A stretch of DNA of 33,752 bases from contig JAKBMK010000008.1 in assembly GCA_021831595.1 (NCBI GenBank), positions 1-33,752 of the forward strand, written 5' to 3'. The notes below the pieces were generated by a model. It worked only from the letters and a program-made list of their open reading frames with translations, was not told the origin of the DNA and did not search any database. Of the stretch, positions 15,127-23,060 are shown piece after piece. Made by a program: the position numbers and the translations under genes. This DNA comes from a bacterium (GTDB taxonomy: Bacteria; Patescibacteriota; Minisyncoccia; Phycocordibacterales; UBA9973). The number at the start of each line of letters is the position of its first letter. Position 1 is the first letter of the stretch.

Positions 15127-15498
15127 TTAAACAACTTCTTGTGCTAATGAAATAATTTTCTGGTATCCTTTTTCTGCAAGTTCACGAGGAATAGGACCGA
15201 ATACACGACCTCCTTTTGGATCAAGTTTATCTTTTTCCAAAATTACAACTGCATTATCATCGAAACGAATGTATGATCCATCCTTTCTTCTGTAAGCTTT
15301 GACTGTACGAACGACAACTGCTTGGTGGACATCCTTCTTCTTTACAGCTTTACGAGGATCAGCAATTTTTACTGAGATAATAACTTTCTCGCCGATACTT
15401 GCATAGCGCTTCTTTGAAGAACCAAGTACTTTGAAAACCTTTCCGACTTTACCGCCGGCGTTGTCTGTTATAACTACTACTGTTCCGTCTTGAATCAT
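15127..15498 (-). CDS. rplN: Ribosomal protein L14 (uL14)
   Basis: 123 aa, the normal length. It has the family blocks [32 protein letters not shown] and the C-terminal [20 protein letters not shown]. It lies between S17 and L24 with very short A/T spacers. Confidence 0.97.
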   Translation of the reverse strand: MIQDGTVVVITDNAGGKVGKVFKVLGSSKKRYASIGEKVIISVKIADPRKAVKKKDVHQAVVVRTVKAYRRKDGSYIRFDDNAVVILEKDKLDPKGGRVFGPIPRELAEKGYQKIISLAQEVV

Positions 15499-15505
15499 AA
15501 ATTTA

Positions 15506-15751
15506 TTAAATAATTACTTTAAAATGCTTATCTTTTGACATTGGCTTTGTCTCTTCGATTTCGACTTTATCTCCAACCTTCTTATTATTGTTCTCATCGT
15601 GGGCTTTATAGTTCTTTGTGATCTTGATTCTCTTGCCGTACTTTTTGTGTTCAACAAAGCGTGTGACTTCGACAACAACTGTTTTATCCATTTTGTCTGA
15701 GACTACAACTCCTTTTAGAATCTTATTTGTTTTTTTAGTTTGTTTTTCCAT
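15506..15751 (-). CDS. rpsQ: Ribosomal protein S17 (uS17)
   Basis: 81 aa. It has the OB-fold pattern [20 protein letters not shown] and a later [26 protein letters not shown] stretch typical of S17. The gap to L16 is only 10 nt, so rpmC (L29), which normally stands between them, is missing from this position. Confidence 0.97.
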   Translation of the reverse strand: MEKQTKKTNKILKGVVVSDKMDKTVVVEVTRFVEHKKYGKRIKITKNYKAHDENNNKKVGDKVEIEETKPMSKDKHFKVII

Positions 15752-15761
15752 AATATATAAA

Positions 15762-16178
15762 TTAACGTGCTACTACACGAGTAGATAGAGGTAACTTTGT
15801 TCCAGCTTTGCGAAGAGCTTCCTTGGCAACAGCTTCTGTTACTCCATCAACTTCAAATAATATTCGGCCTGGTCGAATGTCCAAACAATAACCTTGTGGA
15901 TCACCCTTTCCCTTTCCCATTCCTACTTCTGCTGGCTTTGCTGTAAAAGGTCTATCAGGAAATACTCTTATCCACATACGTCCAGTCTTGCCTAGTGCTC
16001 TGTGGCCTGCCTTACGAGCAGACTCAAGTTGGTTCGAACGAACACGTCCACCTGATGTAGATTTAAGTCCGAATGATCCAAAGGAAACAGTTGTACCGCG
16101 TGTATCTGGAGTGACTTTCGTCATATCGGTTCTACTTGTTTGCCATTTTCTAAATTTTACTTTTTTTGGTGTTAACAT
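15762..16178 (-). CDS. rplP: Ribosomal protein L16 (uL16)
   Basis: 138 aa. It has [14 protein letters not shown] at the start, [10 protein letters not shown], the RIRVFPD-like [21 protein letters not shown] and the tail KLPLSTRVV. The normal length and order in the operon (after S3) confirm it. Confidence 0.97.
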   Translation of the reverse strand: MLTPKKVKFRKWQTSRTDMTKVTPDTRGTTVSFGSFGLKSTSGGRVRSNQLESARKAGHRALGKTGRMWIRVFPDRPFTAKPAEVGMGKGKGDPQGYCLDIRPGRILFEVDGVTEAVAKEALRKAGTKLPLSTRVVAR

Positions 16179-16184
16179 AAAATT

Positions 16185-16877
16185 TTATTGTTTATTATTT
16201 CTTCGTGCAGATGCAGCTGGTGCAGCTGTAGAAAAAATTTCTCCTCTATAAATCCAGACCTTTATACCGATATCTCCATAACTCATGTGAGCTTTCTCGC
16301 GAGCAAAATCAACGTCTGCACGGAAAGTCTGTAGAGGAATAGAGCCACGCTTGATTTGTTCACTACGAGCAATTTCTGCACCTCCTAAACGGCCTCCAAG
16401 ATAAATTCTTGCTCCTTTAACTCCACGAGCAGCCATAACCTTCTCGATTGTTTGCTTCATAACACGGCGGAAAGGAAGACGCTTCTCGAGTCCCTCAGCA
16501 ATCATACATGCAACAATTGCAGCATCTGCATCTGGATTACCAACTTCTATAATATCTAGCTTGAAATCTTCAGGAATTATAACTCCACGCTTTTTCATAG
16601 CAACGGTTAAATCAGATTTAAGCTTTGTAGCACCTTCACCTGAACGGCCGATTATCATACCAGGACGTGAAGTAAAAATCATAACCTTTGTAGCTTTAGC
16701 ACTTCTATCAATTTCAACTCTTGAAACATAGAAACCACGTAGTTTTTTTAGAAGAAATTCACGAACAACTACATCACTCTGAAGTATTTCTTTGTACTTC
16801 TTATCAGCAAACCAGCGAGATTTCCAGTCTCTTAGGGTTACTAGTCTATGTGCGTATGGATGGACAACTTTTGACAT
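16185..16877 (-). CDS. rpsC: Ribosomal protein S3 (uS3)
   Basis: 230 aa. It has the KH domain with PGMIIGRSGEGATKLKSDL (about residues 71-90) and the C-terminal GARIYLGGRLGGAEIARSE block. The start KVVHPYAHRLVTLRDWKSRW is a variant of the usual VHPIGFRLG. It follows L22 with a 4-nt A/T spacer. Confidence 0.96.
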   Translation of the reverse strand: MSKVVHPYAHRLVTLRDWKSRWFADKKYKEILQSDVVVREFLLKKLRGFYVSRVEIDRSAKATKVMIFTSRPGMIIGRSGEGATKLKSDLTVAMKKRGVIIPEDFKLDIIEVGNPDADAAIVACMIAEGLEKRLPFRRVMKQTIEKVMAARGVKGARIYLGGRLGGAEIARSEQIKRGSIPLQTFRADVDFAREKAHMSYGDIGIKVWIYRGEIFSTAAPAASARRNNKQ

Positions 16878-16881
16878 AAAA

Positions 16882-17322
16882 TTATTCTTTAACTTCTGCT
16901 TTTTTTGCTACTTTCGACTTCTTTTCAACTACTTTCTTCTCTGCTTTAACTTTTGGTGTTTTTTCTTTCTTTTCTGCTTTTTTTGGTTTAACTTCTGCCC
17001 CTTTGTCTATAAGAGTAAGCATTATATGACTTGTTCTCTTGCTAATACGAGAAGCACTTCCACGTGCGCGAGGCATTGAACGCTTCATAACTAGACCTTC
17101 GTTGACAGTAACATTTTGAACATATAAATCCTCGGTATTTACACCTCCGTTCTTTGCATTAGCAACAGCTGAAGCTAAAAGCTTCTCCATTGGCAAAGAT
17201 GCTCTCTTTGGAAGATTCTTTAATTGAGTAAAAGCCTCGGAAACCCTTTTTCCTTTAATTAAGTCTGCTACAAGGCGAACCTTGCGTGGAGACTGTCTAT
17301 AATTTTTTAAAAATGCTTTCAT
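16882..17322 (-). CDS. rplV: Ribosomal protein L22 (uL22) with a Lys-rich tail
   Basis: 146 aa. The core (to about residue 112) has YRQSPRKVRLVADLIKGK and the tunnel hairpin MKRSMPRARGSASRISKRTSHI. The last 35 residues are a low-complexity Lys/Glu/Ala/Val tail (KAEKKEKTPKVKAEKK), probably disordered. It lies between S19 and S3. Confidence 0.96.
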   Translation of the reverse strand: MKAFLKNYRQSPRKVRLVADLIKGKRVSEAFTQLKNLPKRASLPMEKLLASAVANAKNGGVNTEDLYVQNVTVNEGLVMKRSMPRARGSASRISKRTSHIMLTLIDKGAEVKPKKAEKKEKTPKVKAEKKVVEKKSKVAKKAEVKE

Positions 17323-17334
17323 AAGTTAAGTTAA

Positions 17335-17682
17335 TTATTTCTTTTTAGTATCGGCTGTTGCGGCCTTGGCTGATTTTGCTGCTTCTATTTCGGCCTCTTT
17401 CTTCTTCGCTTCTAGTTCTTTCTGCATCTTACCTCCGTGTCGGATGAACTTTCTTGTCTGTGAGAATTCTCCAAGTCTGTGCCCCACCATATCTTCACTT
17501 ACTAGTACTTCTATGTGAGTCTTGCCGTTGTGAACCCCGAACACGAATCCTACCATTTCTGGTGATATCACGCATGCGCGTGACCATGTCTTAATAACGC
17601 CTGTTTCTAAAGGCTTTTTTCCGGCAATCTTTTTCAAGAGCCTTTCATCTACATATGGTCCTTTTTTAAGTGATCTTGTCAT
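17335..17682 (-). CDS. rpsS: Ribosomal protein S19 (uS19) with a charged tail
   Basis: 115 aa. The core is typical ([54 protein letters not shown]). About 25 extra residues rich in Lys, Glu and Ala form the tail. It is the first gene of the second ribosomal block, with its own promoter at 17719-17747 and a roughly 30-nt leader that opens with a GCTC/GAGC hairpin (17697-17708). Confidence 0.97.
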   Translation of the reverse strand: MTRSLKKGPYVDERLLKKIAGKKPLETGVIKTWSRACVISPEMVGFVFGVHNGKTHIEVLVSEDMVGHRLGEFSQTRKFIRHGGKMQKELEAKKKEAEIEAAKSAKAATADTKKK

Positions 17683-17718
17683 ATAAAATATAAATAGCTC
17701 TAATGAGCCTGTTTGCCT

Positions 17719-17747
17719 ATACTAGCAAATGAAGTGTGGGATGTCAA
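17719..17747 (-). promoter_or_regulatory. Promoter of the S19-L5 ribosomal block
   Basis: TTGACA (17742-17747), a 17-nt spacer and TAGTAT (17719-17724), matching the S14 block promoter in all elements. Confidence 0.75.
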
Positions 17748-17752
17748 ATTTA

Positions 17753-18145
17753 TTAAGCCACTAAACTTAATACCTTTGGTAAGAAGATTATAAGCCCTAC
17801 AATCCCAGCCACAATGACAGCAATAGCGACAGCCCCGGCAGCCACATCCTTGGTATCTCGAGCATATGGATGATATGTGGGACTAGTAAGATCTATATCT
17901 ATCTCAAAGGCTGTATTTAATGCTTCAGTAACAATTACAAGGCCAATAGAGAAAACAATCATAACCCATTCAATAGATGATATATGAAAAATAAAGCCCA
18001 AATATATAGCTAAAATTCCAAAGAAGATATGAAGCCAAGAATTGTGAGTGGTTCTTATAAATATTCCTAAGCCTCTCCATGCATGATTAGTGCTCTTGAG
18101 CCTCGTCACAATCGAAAACCTTTTCTTCTCATTAATTTTTTCCAT
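17753..18145 (-). CDS. DgkA-family lipid kinase (undecaprenol or diacylglycerol kinase)
   Basis: 130 aa integral membrane protein with three hydrophobic segments (about residues 40-54, 58-76 and 104-126). The family motif EALNTAFEIDID (about residues 74-85) and the following ARDTKDVAAGAV supply the catalytic Glu and the ATP-binding residues. In the Gram-positive and CPR-like branch such enzymes phosphorylate undecaprenol for wall synthesis; diacylglycerol is the alternative. It is inserted between the L2 and S19 blocks. A TATAAT box 6 nt before its ATG suggests a leaderless, separate transcript. No terminator is visible at its end, so read-through into S19 is possible. Confidence 0.85.
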   Translation of the reverse strand: MEKINEKKRFSIVTRLKSTNHAWRGLGIFIRTTHNSWLHIFFGILAIYLGFIFHISSIEWVMIVFSIGLVIVTEALNTAFEIDIDLTSPTYHPYARDTKDVAAGAVAIAVIVAGIVGLIIFLPKVLSLVA

Positions 18146-18151
18146 AAATTA

Positions 18152-18157
18152 ATTATA
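18152..18157 (-). promoter_or_regulatory. -10 box of the DgkA-family gene, leaderless geometry
   Basis: TATAAT ends 6 nt before the ATG at 18145, just after the L2 terminator. No good -35 is visible. Confidence 0.55.
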
Positions 18158-18160
18158 CAA

Positions 18161-18188
18161 CAAAAAATACCCTTGCGGGTATTTTTTG
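18161..18188 (-). terminator. Intrinsic terminator ending the tuf-L2 block
   Basis: CAAAAAATACCC and GGGTATTTTTTG form a perfect 12-bp stem around TTGC, 17 nt past the L2 stop. Confidence 0.9.
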
Positions 18189-18205
18189 TGATAGAGAATT
18201 TGTTT

Positions 18206-19060
18206 TTATAGTTTTGAATTCTTTGCCTTTCCGACTTTTCTTCGAGAAACAATCCACATATTGGAGTATTTCTTTGGAGTACGAGTCTTTTGACCTTTTC
18301 CTGTAGGTTTACCCCACATACTCTTCGCGCGACGAAGACCTCTTCCTTGGCGTCCTTCACCTCCACCGTGTGGGTGATCTACTGGGTTCATGACTGATCC
18401 ACGAACTGTAGGGCGAATACCTTTCCAGCGATTTCGTCCAGCTTTACCAATATTTTGCAATTGATATTCACTGTTTGAAACTTCACCAATAGATGCCCAT
18501 GCATTTTCAGAAACCTTACGGACTTCTGTTGATGGCATTTTGATATTTGTATATCCAAGGTCGTTCGCAACTACTTGTCCGAACACTCCTGCACTTCGTG
18601 CAAGTTTTCCTCCGTTTCCTGCTTTGATTTCAACGCAGTAAACGAAAGTACCAACTGGAATGAATTTAAGTGGTAAACGATTTCCGACAGTTAATGGTGC
18701 CTTTTCAGATACGATGAACTTGTCGCCAACCTTTACTGACTTTGGAACGATGACATAGCGCTTCTCTCCATCTGCGTAAACCGCAAGACCGATAAATGCG
18801 TTTCTGTTTGGATCGTATTCAATAGAAGTTATCTTGGCAGGAATATCATGCTTGTTGTACATGAAGTCTACTTCACGATAAAGTCTCTTGTGTCCTCCAC
18901 CTTTGTGGCGAACAGTAATGCGTCCTTGGTTGTTGCGTCCTACAGATCTCTTGAAACCATGAGTAAGAGATTTCTCTGGCTTACTCTTAGTAATAACATT
19001 TCTGTAAGTAACTGTTGTTTGGTGCCTTTTTGAAGGCGTTGTTGGTCTGTATGTTTTCAT
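18206..19060 (-). CDS. rplB: Ribosomal protein L2 (uL2)
   Basis: 284 aa from the ATG at 19060. It has the RNA-binding core RHKGGGHKRLYR, the late MNPVDHPHGGGEGRQG block containing the peptidyl-transferase-associated His, and the basic end. A TTG four codons upstream overlaps the L23 stop and is less likely. It is the last gene of the first ribosomal block and is followed by a perfect terminator. Confidence 0.97.
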   Translation of the reverse strand: MKTYRPTTPSKRHQTTVTYRNVITKSKPEKSLTHGFKRSVGRNNQGRITVRHKGGGHKRLYREVDFMYNKHDIPAKITSIEYDPNRNAFIGLAVYADGEKRYVIVPKSVKVGDKFIVSEKAPLTVGNRLPLKFIPVGTFVYCVEIKAGNGGKLARSAGVFGQVVANDLGYTNIKMPSTEVRKVSENAWASIGEVSNSEYQLQNIGKAGRNRWKGIRPTVRGSVMNPVDHPHGGGEGRQGRGLRRAKSMWGKPTGKGQKTRTPKKYSNMWIVSRRKVGKAKNSKL

Positions 19061-19061
19061 A

Positions 19062-19397
19062 TTATGCAATAGTTATCTTATCACCTTTCTTCAAATATAC
19101 GACCGCTTTCTTGCCTCCTTTCTTTGTACCAATTTTTCCACGACGAACCACTTTCTTTTCTTTAATCAAAGTTATAGCAACACGCTCTGGAGTAACTCCA
19201 TATATGTGCTTGATAGCTTTTTTGATTTCGTTTTTGTTTGCATTGTCTTCTACATTGAAAGTATATGCTCCCTTCTCGGCTGCAATTGCTGCCTTCTCAG
19301 TCACACGTACTCCTTTTATCAAAGGATGAGTTTTCGCTTTCTTTGCATCATCAACAACTGCAACGTCTTTGTTCTTTTTTGTTTTTGTTGTAGCCAT
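19062..19397 (-). CDS. rplW: Ribosomal protein L23 (uL23)
   Basis: 111 aa. There is a basic 24-residue N-terminal extension, then KGVRVTEKAAIAAEKGAYTFNV, the IKKAIKHIYGV helix and VRRGKIGTKKGGKKAVVYLK. It docks at the exit of the ribosomal tunnel. It ends 1 nt before the L2 start. Confidence 0.95.
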   Translation of the reverse strand: MATTKTKKNKDVAVVDDAKKAKTHPLIKGVRVTEKAAIAAEKGAYTFNVEDNANKNEIKKAIKHIYGVTPERVAITLIKEKKVVRRGKIGTKKGGKKAVVYLKKGDKITIA

Positions 19398-19403
19398 AAA
19401 ATA

Positions 19404-20069
19404 TTACTTTTCTATCTTGCCACCTAGGAAAGCAATACTTTCTGTTGGTTGCGCAATAATAATATAACGATAAGCAAGCAAATCCACAGGATTCATATTG
19501 CGAACTTCATCGACTTCGACTGTTTGTATATTTGCAAAACTCTTCTTCACTGTATCTCCTTTTGCAGGTAAAGTGATATAAGTATTTGGCTTTTTGCCTC
19601 CTACCATTTTCTCAAAACCTTTTACAGCACTCAAATCTTTCAGAACACTGAGAGCGTCTTTCGTTTTGATATTCTTAAGATTTAATTCTTCAAGGAAAAT
19701 AACTTGCCCTTTTCTAAACTTTTCAGAAAGGACTGTAAAGAGAGCTTTTGCCTTCATCTTCTTGTTTATTTTCTGTTCGTAACTCTTTTCGTTTCTAGGA
19801 CCATGAGCAACGCCACCGCCTACCCAGATTGGAGAACGAGTTGAACCATGTCGAGCTCTACCTGTTCCTTTTTGTCTCCAAGGCTTTTTACCACCACCGC
19901 GAACTTCTCCGCGAGTTTTAGTATGAGCAACTGGTGTACGAGCATTGGCTTGCATTGCTGTCACTACTTGGTGTACGAGGTCACCATTCCAAGGAAGTCC
20001 AAAAATGGATTCTGGAAGAGAGAGTTTACCAACTGCTTTACCTTTTTGATTATATATTTGTGTTTCCAT
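19404..20069 (-). CDS. rplD: Ribosomal protein L4 (uL4)
   Basis: 221 aa. The tunnel loop TKTRGEVRGGGKKPWRQKGTGRARHGSTRSP (about residues 51-81) is unmistakable, and the globular domain follows. Its normal place is between L3 and L23. No other autoregulatory element is visible around it. Confidence 0.97.
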   Translation of the reverse strand: METQIYNQKGKAVGKLSLPESIFGLPWNGDLVHQVVTAMQANARTPVAHTKTRGEVRGGGKKPWRQKGTGRARHGSTRSPIWVGGGVAHGPRNEKSYEQKINKKMKAKALFTVLSEKFRKGQVIFLEELNLKNIKTKDALSVLKDLSAVKGFEKMVGGKKPNTYITLPAKGDTVKKSFANIQTVEVDEVRNMNPVDLLAYRYIIIAQPTESIAFLGGKIEK

Positions 20070-20073
20070 AAAA

Positions 20074-20694
20074 TTATCCGATTATTTCCACAAGCGTTCC
20101 GCGCTTTCCTGGAATCGCACCTTTAATAAGCAATTGGTTGTTCTCGACATCAACACCAACGATTTCCAAATTCTTGACTGTAATTCTATCACTTCCCATA
20201 CGGCCTCCCATGCGCATTCCTTTTGGAACTTTGTTTCGGAGTCCTCCACCGATAGATCCGTGTTCACGTTCAGAGTGTTTCTGACCGTGTGAACGAGGTC
20301 CACCGTGGAAGCCATGACGCTTCACAACACCTTGGAAACCTTTTCCTTTTGAAATACCAGTAACAGTTACGATATCGCCCTTTTTAAAAGCAGATACTGT
20401 AATTCTGTCTCCGGCAGACATTTCTTCTATATCTTTGAATTCTCGGAGATGCTTATAAGCTCCTGCTTTTTCAGTCCCAGGTAACTTTTTCACATGTCCA
20501 AGATGCGCCTTTGTTGCGCGGCTTTCTTTCTGTTCTTCGTACGCAACCTGCACGGCTACGTAGCCATCGACATCAGGGCTTTTAATCTGAGTAACTACGA
20601 GTGGTCCTGCTTCTACAACTGTAGTAGGCACGACACTCCCATCATCGGCAAAGCACTGCATCATATGTTGTTTTTTTCCTAAAATAAATTTCAT
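20074..20694 (-). CDS. rplC: Ribosomal protein L3 (uL3)
   Basis: 206 aa. The start KFILGKKQHMMQCFADDG is the usual L3 opening. The extended loop GKGFQGVVKRHGFHGGPRSHGQKHSEREHGSIG and the RMGGRMGSDRITVKNLEIV block are both present. It lies 4 nt after S10. Confidence 0.97.
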   Translation of the reverse strand: MKFILGKKQHMMQCFADDGSVVPTTVVEAGPLVVTQIKSPDVDGYVAVQVAYEEQKESRATKAHLGHVKKLPGTEKAGAYKHLREFKDIEEMSAGDRITVSAFKKGDIVTVTGISKGKGFQGVVKRHGFHGGPRSHGQKHSEREHGSIGGGLRNKVPKGMRMGGRMGSDRITVKNLEIVGVDVENNQLLIKGAIPGKRGTLVEIIG

Positions 20695-20698
20695 ATAA

Positions 20699-21067
20699 TT
20701 ACATCATTTTCACGTCGATATCAACTCCTGAAGGAAGTGACAAGGAAGTGAGTGCTTCAATAGTTTTCGGATTTGGATTCAAAATATCGATAACACGTTT
20801 ATGGATTCTAATTTCAAACTGTTCACGAGCATTCTTGAAAACGAATGAAGCTCTGTTCACAGTGTATTTTTTAACTTCGGTAGGAAGAGGGATTGGTCCA
20901 ACTATCTTCGCATCATAACGAAGTGCTGTATCGATGATCTGCTTCACAGAAGCATCCAAGATCTTATTTTCATAAGCTCTCACACGGATACGTAGTTGTA
21001 CAACAGCATCTTCCTTCCCCTTTTTCGCTTTCGGAGTACCTACTGGCGTATTAATCTTTGTAGTCAT
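20699..21067 (-). CDS. rpsJ: Ribosomal protein S10 (uS10)
   Basis: 122 aa from the ATG at 21067. The core starts near residue 22 (VQLRIRVRAYENKILDASVKQI) and runs through GPIPLPTEVKKYTVNRASFVFKN and the LTSLSLPSGVDIDVKMM tail. The first 20 residues are an extra basic tail. A GTG at 21091 lies inside a hairpin arm and is not chosen. It is the first S10-operon gene, 73 nt after tuf. Confidence 0.96.
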   Translation of the reverse strand: MTTKINTPVGTPKAKKGKEDAVVQLRIRVRAYENKILDASVKQIIDTALRYDAKIVGPIPLPTEVKKYTVNRASFVFKNAREQFEIRIHKRVIDILNPNPKTIEALTSLSLPSGVDIDVKMM

Positions 21068-21089
21068 AAGGGTGGTATTAGCTTCTAAC

Positions 21090-21122
21090 ACATAGCTTTC
21101 GTCTTAAGAACAAAAGCTATGT
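21090..21122 (-). promoter_or_regulatory. Hairpin between tuf and rpsJ
   Basis: ACATAGCTTT (21090-21099) pairs perfectly with AAAGCTATGT (21113-21122). There is no T tract, so it is not a standard terminator. It could be an RNA-processing or stability element separating tuf mRNA from the S10 genes. No separate promoter for rpsJ is visible. Confidence 0.5.
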
Positions 21123-21140
21123 AAATTAGTTACTAAGCTA

Positions 21141-22340
21141 TTATTTATTGATTTTTGTTACAACCCCTGCGCCGACAGTCTTACCTCCTTCACGGATAGC
21201 AAAGTGCATAGATTCTTCAAGAGCAACTGGAGTAACGAGTTTAACTGAAAGCTTTACTGTATCTCCTGGCATAACCATTTCTACTCCGGCTGGTAATGTA
21301 GATTCACCTGTCACATCTGTTGTACGGATGTAGAACTGAGGCTTGTATCCTGAGAAGAATGGTGTGTGACGACCTCCTTCTTCTTTCTTTAGAACGTAAA
21401 CTTCACATTCAAATTCTGAGTGAGGAGTAACTGTTCCTGGCTTAGCAAGAACTTGTCCACGAGTAACATCTTCTTTCTTGATACCACGGATAAGAATTCC
21501 GGCGTTGTCTCCGGCCATACCTTCTTTGAGGTTCTTGTTGAACATTTCAATACCTGTAACTGTTGTCTTTGCTGTATCTTTAATACCAACAATTTCAACG
21601 TCTTCACCGACTTTAACGATTCCACGTTCAATCTTACCTGTGACAACTGTTCCACGTCCTTCGATTGAGAATATATCTTCGATAGGCATTAGGAATGACT
21701 TTGTAGTATCGCGTTCTGGAACTGGGATGTAAGTATCGAGAGCGTTTGCAAGATCAAGAATCTTCTTTGCCCATTCGTCATCGTTACTTCCTGCTTCAAG
21801 CGCCTTAAGAGCTGAACCACGGATAACTGGTGCGTTTGCGCCATCAAAGCCTTGTTTTGTAAGGAGTTCACGAACTTCTTCCTCAACGAGGTCAAGCATT
21901 TCAGGGTCATCAACCATGTCACACTTGTTTAGGAATACGATAATTTTTGGAACGTTAACTTGTTTAGCAAGAAGGATGTGCTCACGTGTTTGTGGCATAA
22001 CTCCGTCTGTAGCAGCAACTACGATAACAGCGCCGTCCATTTGAGCAGCACCTGTAATCATGTTCTTGATATAGTCAGCGTGTCCTGGCGCATCGATGTG
22101 TGCGTAGTGACGTGTTGGTGTCCAATACTCGTTGTGAGAAAGGGCGATCGTGATACCACGAGCTTTTTCTTCAGGAGCTGAGTCGATTTGGTCAACACCT
22201 TTAATCTTAGCACCATATTCACCTCCTTGACGTGCTAGAACTGATAAAATAGCCGCGGTCAATGTAGTTTTCCCGTGGTCAACGTGACCAATAGTACCTA
22301 CGTTTACGTGAGGCTTATCTCTTTTAAACTCTTCTGCCAT
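21141..22340 (-). CDS. tuf: Elongation factor Tu
   Basis: 399 aa. The GTPase delivers aminoacyl-tRNA to the ribosome. G1 is GHVDHGKT (18-25), followed by switch I ending in RGITI, G3 DAPGH (83-87, with Ala in place of the common Cys) and G4 NKCD (near 138). Domains 2 and 3 are complete up to GVVTKI. It opens the first ribosomal block, with a good promoter (22431-22458) and a leader of about 85 nt without an SD. Confidence 0.98.
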   Translation of the reverse strand: MAEEFKRDKPHVNVGTIGHVDHGKTTLTAAILSVLARQGGEYGAKIKGVDQIDSAPEEKARGITIALSHNEYWTPTRHYAHIDAPGHADYIKNMITGAAQMDGAVIVVAATDGVMPQTREHILLAKQVNVPKIIVFLNKCDMVDDPEMLDLVEEEVRELLTKQGFDGANAPVIRGSALKALEAGSNDDEWAKKILDLANALDTYIPVPERDTTKSFLMPIEDIFSIEGRGTVVTGKIERGIVKVGEDVEIVGIKDTAKTTVTGIEMFNKNLKEGMAGDNAGILIRGIKKEDVTRGQVLAKPGTVTPHSEFECEVYVLKKEEGGRHTPFFSGYKPQFYIRTTDVTGESTLPAGVEMVMPGDTVKLSVKLVTPVALEESMHFAIREGGKTVGAGVVTKINK

Positions 22341-22370
22341 ATATATTATTGGTTAATAAACACCATAAAA

Positions 22371-22386
22371 TAAAGAAAAATCTTTA
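22371..22386. repeat. Small A/T hairpin in the tuf leader
   Basis: TAAAGA and TCTTTA flank AAAA, about 30 nt upstream of the tuf ATG. It is weak, and its role is unknown. Confidence 0.3.
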
Positions 22387-22430
22387 TAAAATAATACTTA
22401 CTAACATAATTATTTAATAATGTAAGCATC

Positions 22431-22458
22431 ATCATATCAGATATATAAATAAAGTCAA
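22431..22458 (-). promoter_or_regulatory. Promoter of tuf and the first ribosomal block
   Basis: TTGACT (22453-22458), a 16-nt spacer and TATGAT (22431-22436). Confidence 0.7.
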
Positions 22459-22572
22459 ATTATTGACAAAAATCACAATAGTAGTAGCTTAAAGATAAGA
22501 AACGCAACTAAATATAGTATAAATCTGAGCCAAAACTATATATTATTAGTTTGGTTCTTTAATAAATTAAGT

Positions 22573-22998
22573 ATGAAAATAGAAGAAATCAGAAAATTCC
22601 CTGCCCTAATGGGGGATAAATTGGTAACACAGGAAATAAGAACATTTGAGTTCATGTCGGAAAATTTAAAAACTGTTGAAACAAACTTGAACTCTTTTGT
22701 TCGAGCAGTTCAAAAAGATTGCCAACATGAATGGGAAGAAGAAAGAAGAGAAGACAGAAATATTGCTTCTTGCTTCAAAAGCGGTGGACATATTGGTTAT
22801 GGAATGAGCGTCCTTGATTCAAAAACCTGCAAGTTATGTGGGCTACACGAAAAAAGGCCTGCTGGAGCTCCGACCCAAGTCTGCCACAGCTGTTGGTCTC
22901 CGATGGAATACCATTCAACGATTCCAGGTCAAGGAGAAGGTACAATGGTTTACGAATGTAAAAATCCAAAGTGTAGCCATGGTAGCTGGCATACCTGA
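22573..22998 (+). CDS. Hypothetical zinc-ribbon protein
   Basis: 141 aa. I know no family for it. The N-terminal 48 residues look like a charged helix. Cys50/His52 are followed by three probable metal-binding pairs: Cys86-x2-Cys89 (CKLCG), Cys104-x2-Cys107 (CHSC) and Cys129-x4-Cys134 with His136 and His140. The last two pairs could build one zinc ribbon. No signal peptide is present, so it is presumably cytoplasmic. The leader holds a hairpin (CCAAAACTA/TAGTTTGG, about 22532-22555) and possible -10 boxes near 22513-22523. It ends in TGA, which shows the standard genetic code, and it has a terminator at 23019-23048. Confidence 0.8.
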   Translation: MKIEEIRKFPALMGDKLVTQEIRTFEFMSENLKTVETNLNSFVRAVQKDCQHEWEEERREDRNIASCFKSGGHIGYGMSVLDSKTCKLCGLHEKRPAGAPTQVCHSCWSPMEYHSTIPGQGEGTMVYECKNPKCSHGSWHT

Positions 22999-23018
22999 TT
23001 TTAATACAAACTAATTAT

Positions 23019-23048
23019 AAAAAGCGAGGCTTAGATGCCCCGCTTTTT
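23019..23048. terminator. Bidirectional terminator between convergent genes
   Basis: AAAAAGCG pairs with CGCTTTTT, and GGC/GCC lies further in. It serves both the zinc-ribbon gene (+) and the Cys-rich secreted gene (-). Confidence 0.85.
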
Positions 23049-23060
23049 ATTTTTCTCTAA

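Noticed and set aside
15123-15134. TTG start for L24
   Set aside because: It overlaps the L14 end; the ATG at 15122 gives the standard KIKKGD start.
19061-19069. TTG start for L2 four codons upstream
   Set aside because: It overlaps the L23 stop; the ATG at 19060 matches the usual L2 start and the A/T leader pattern.
21068-21091. GTG start for S10
   Set aside because: It lies inside the arm of the tuf-rpsJ hairpin; the ATG at 21067 is sufficient.
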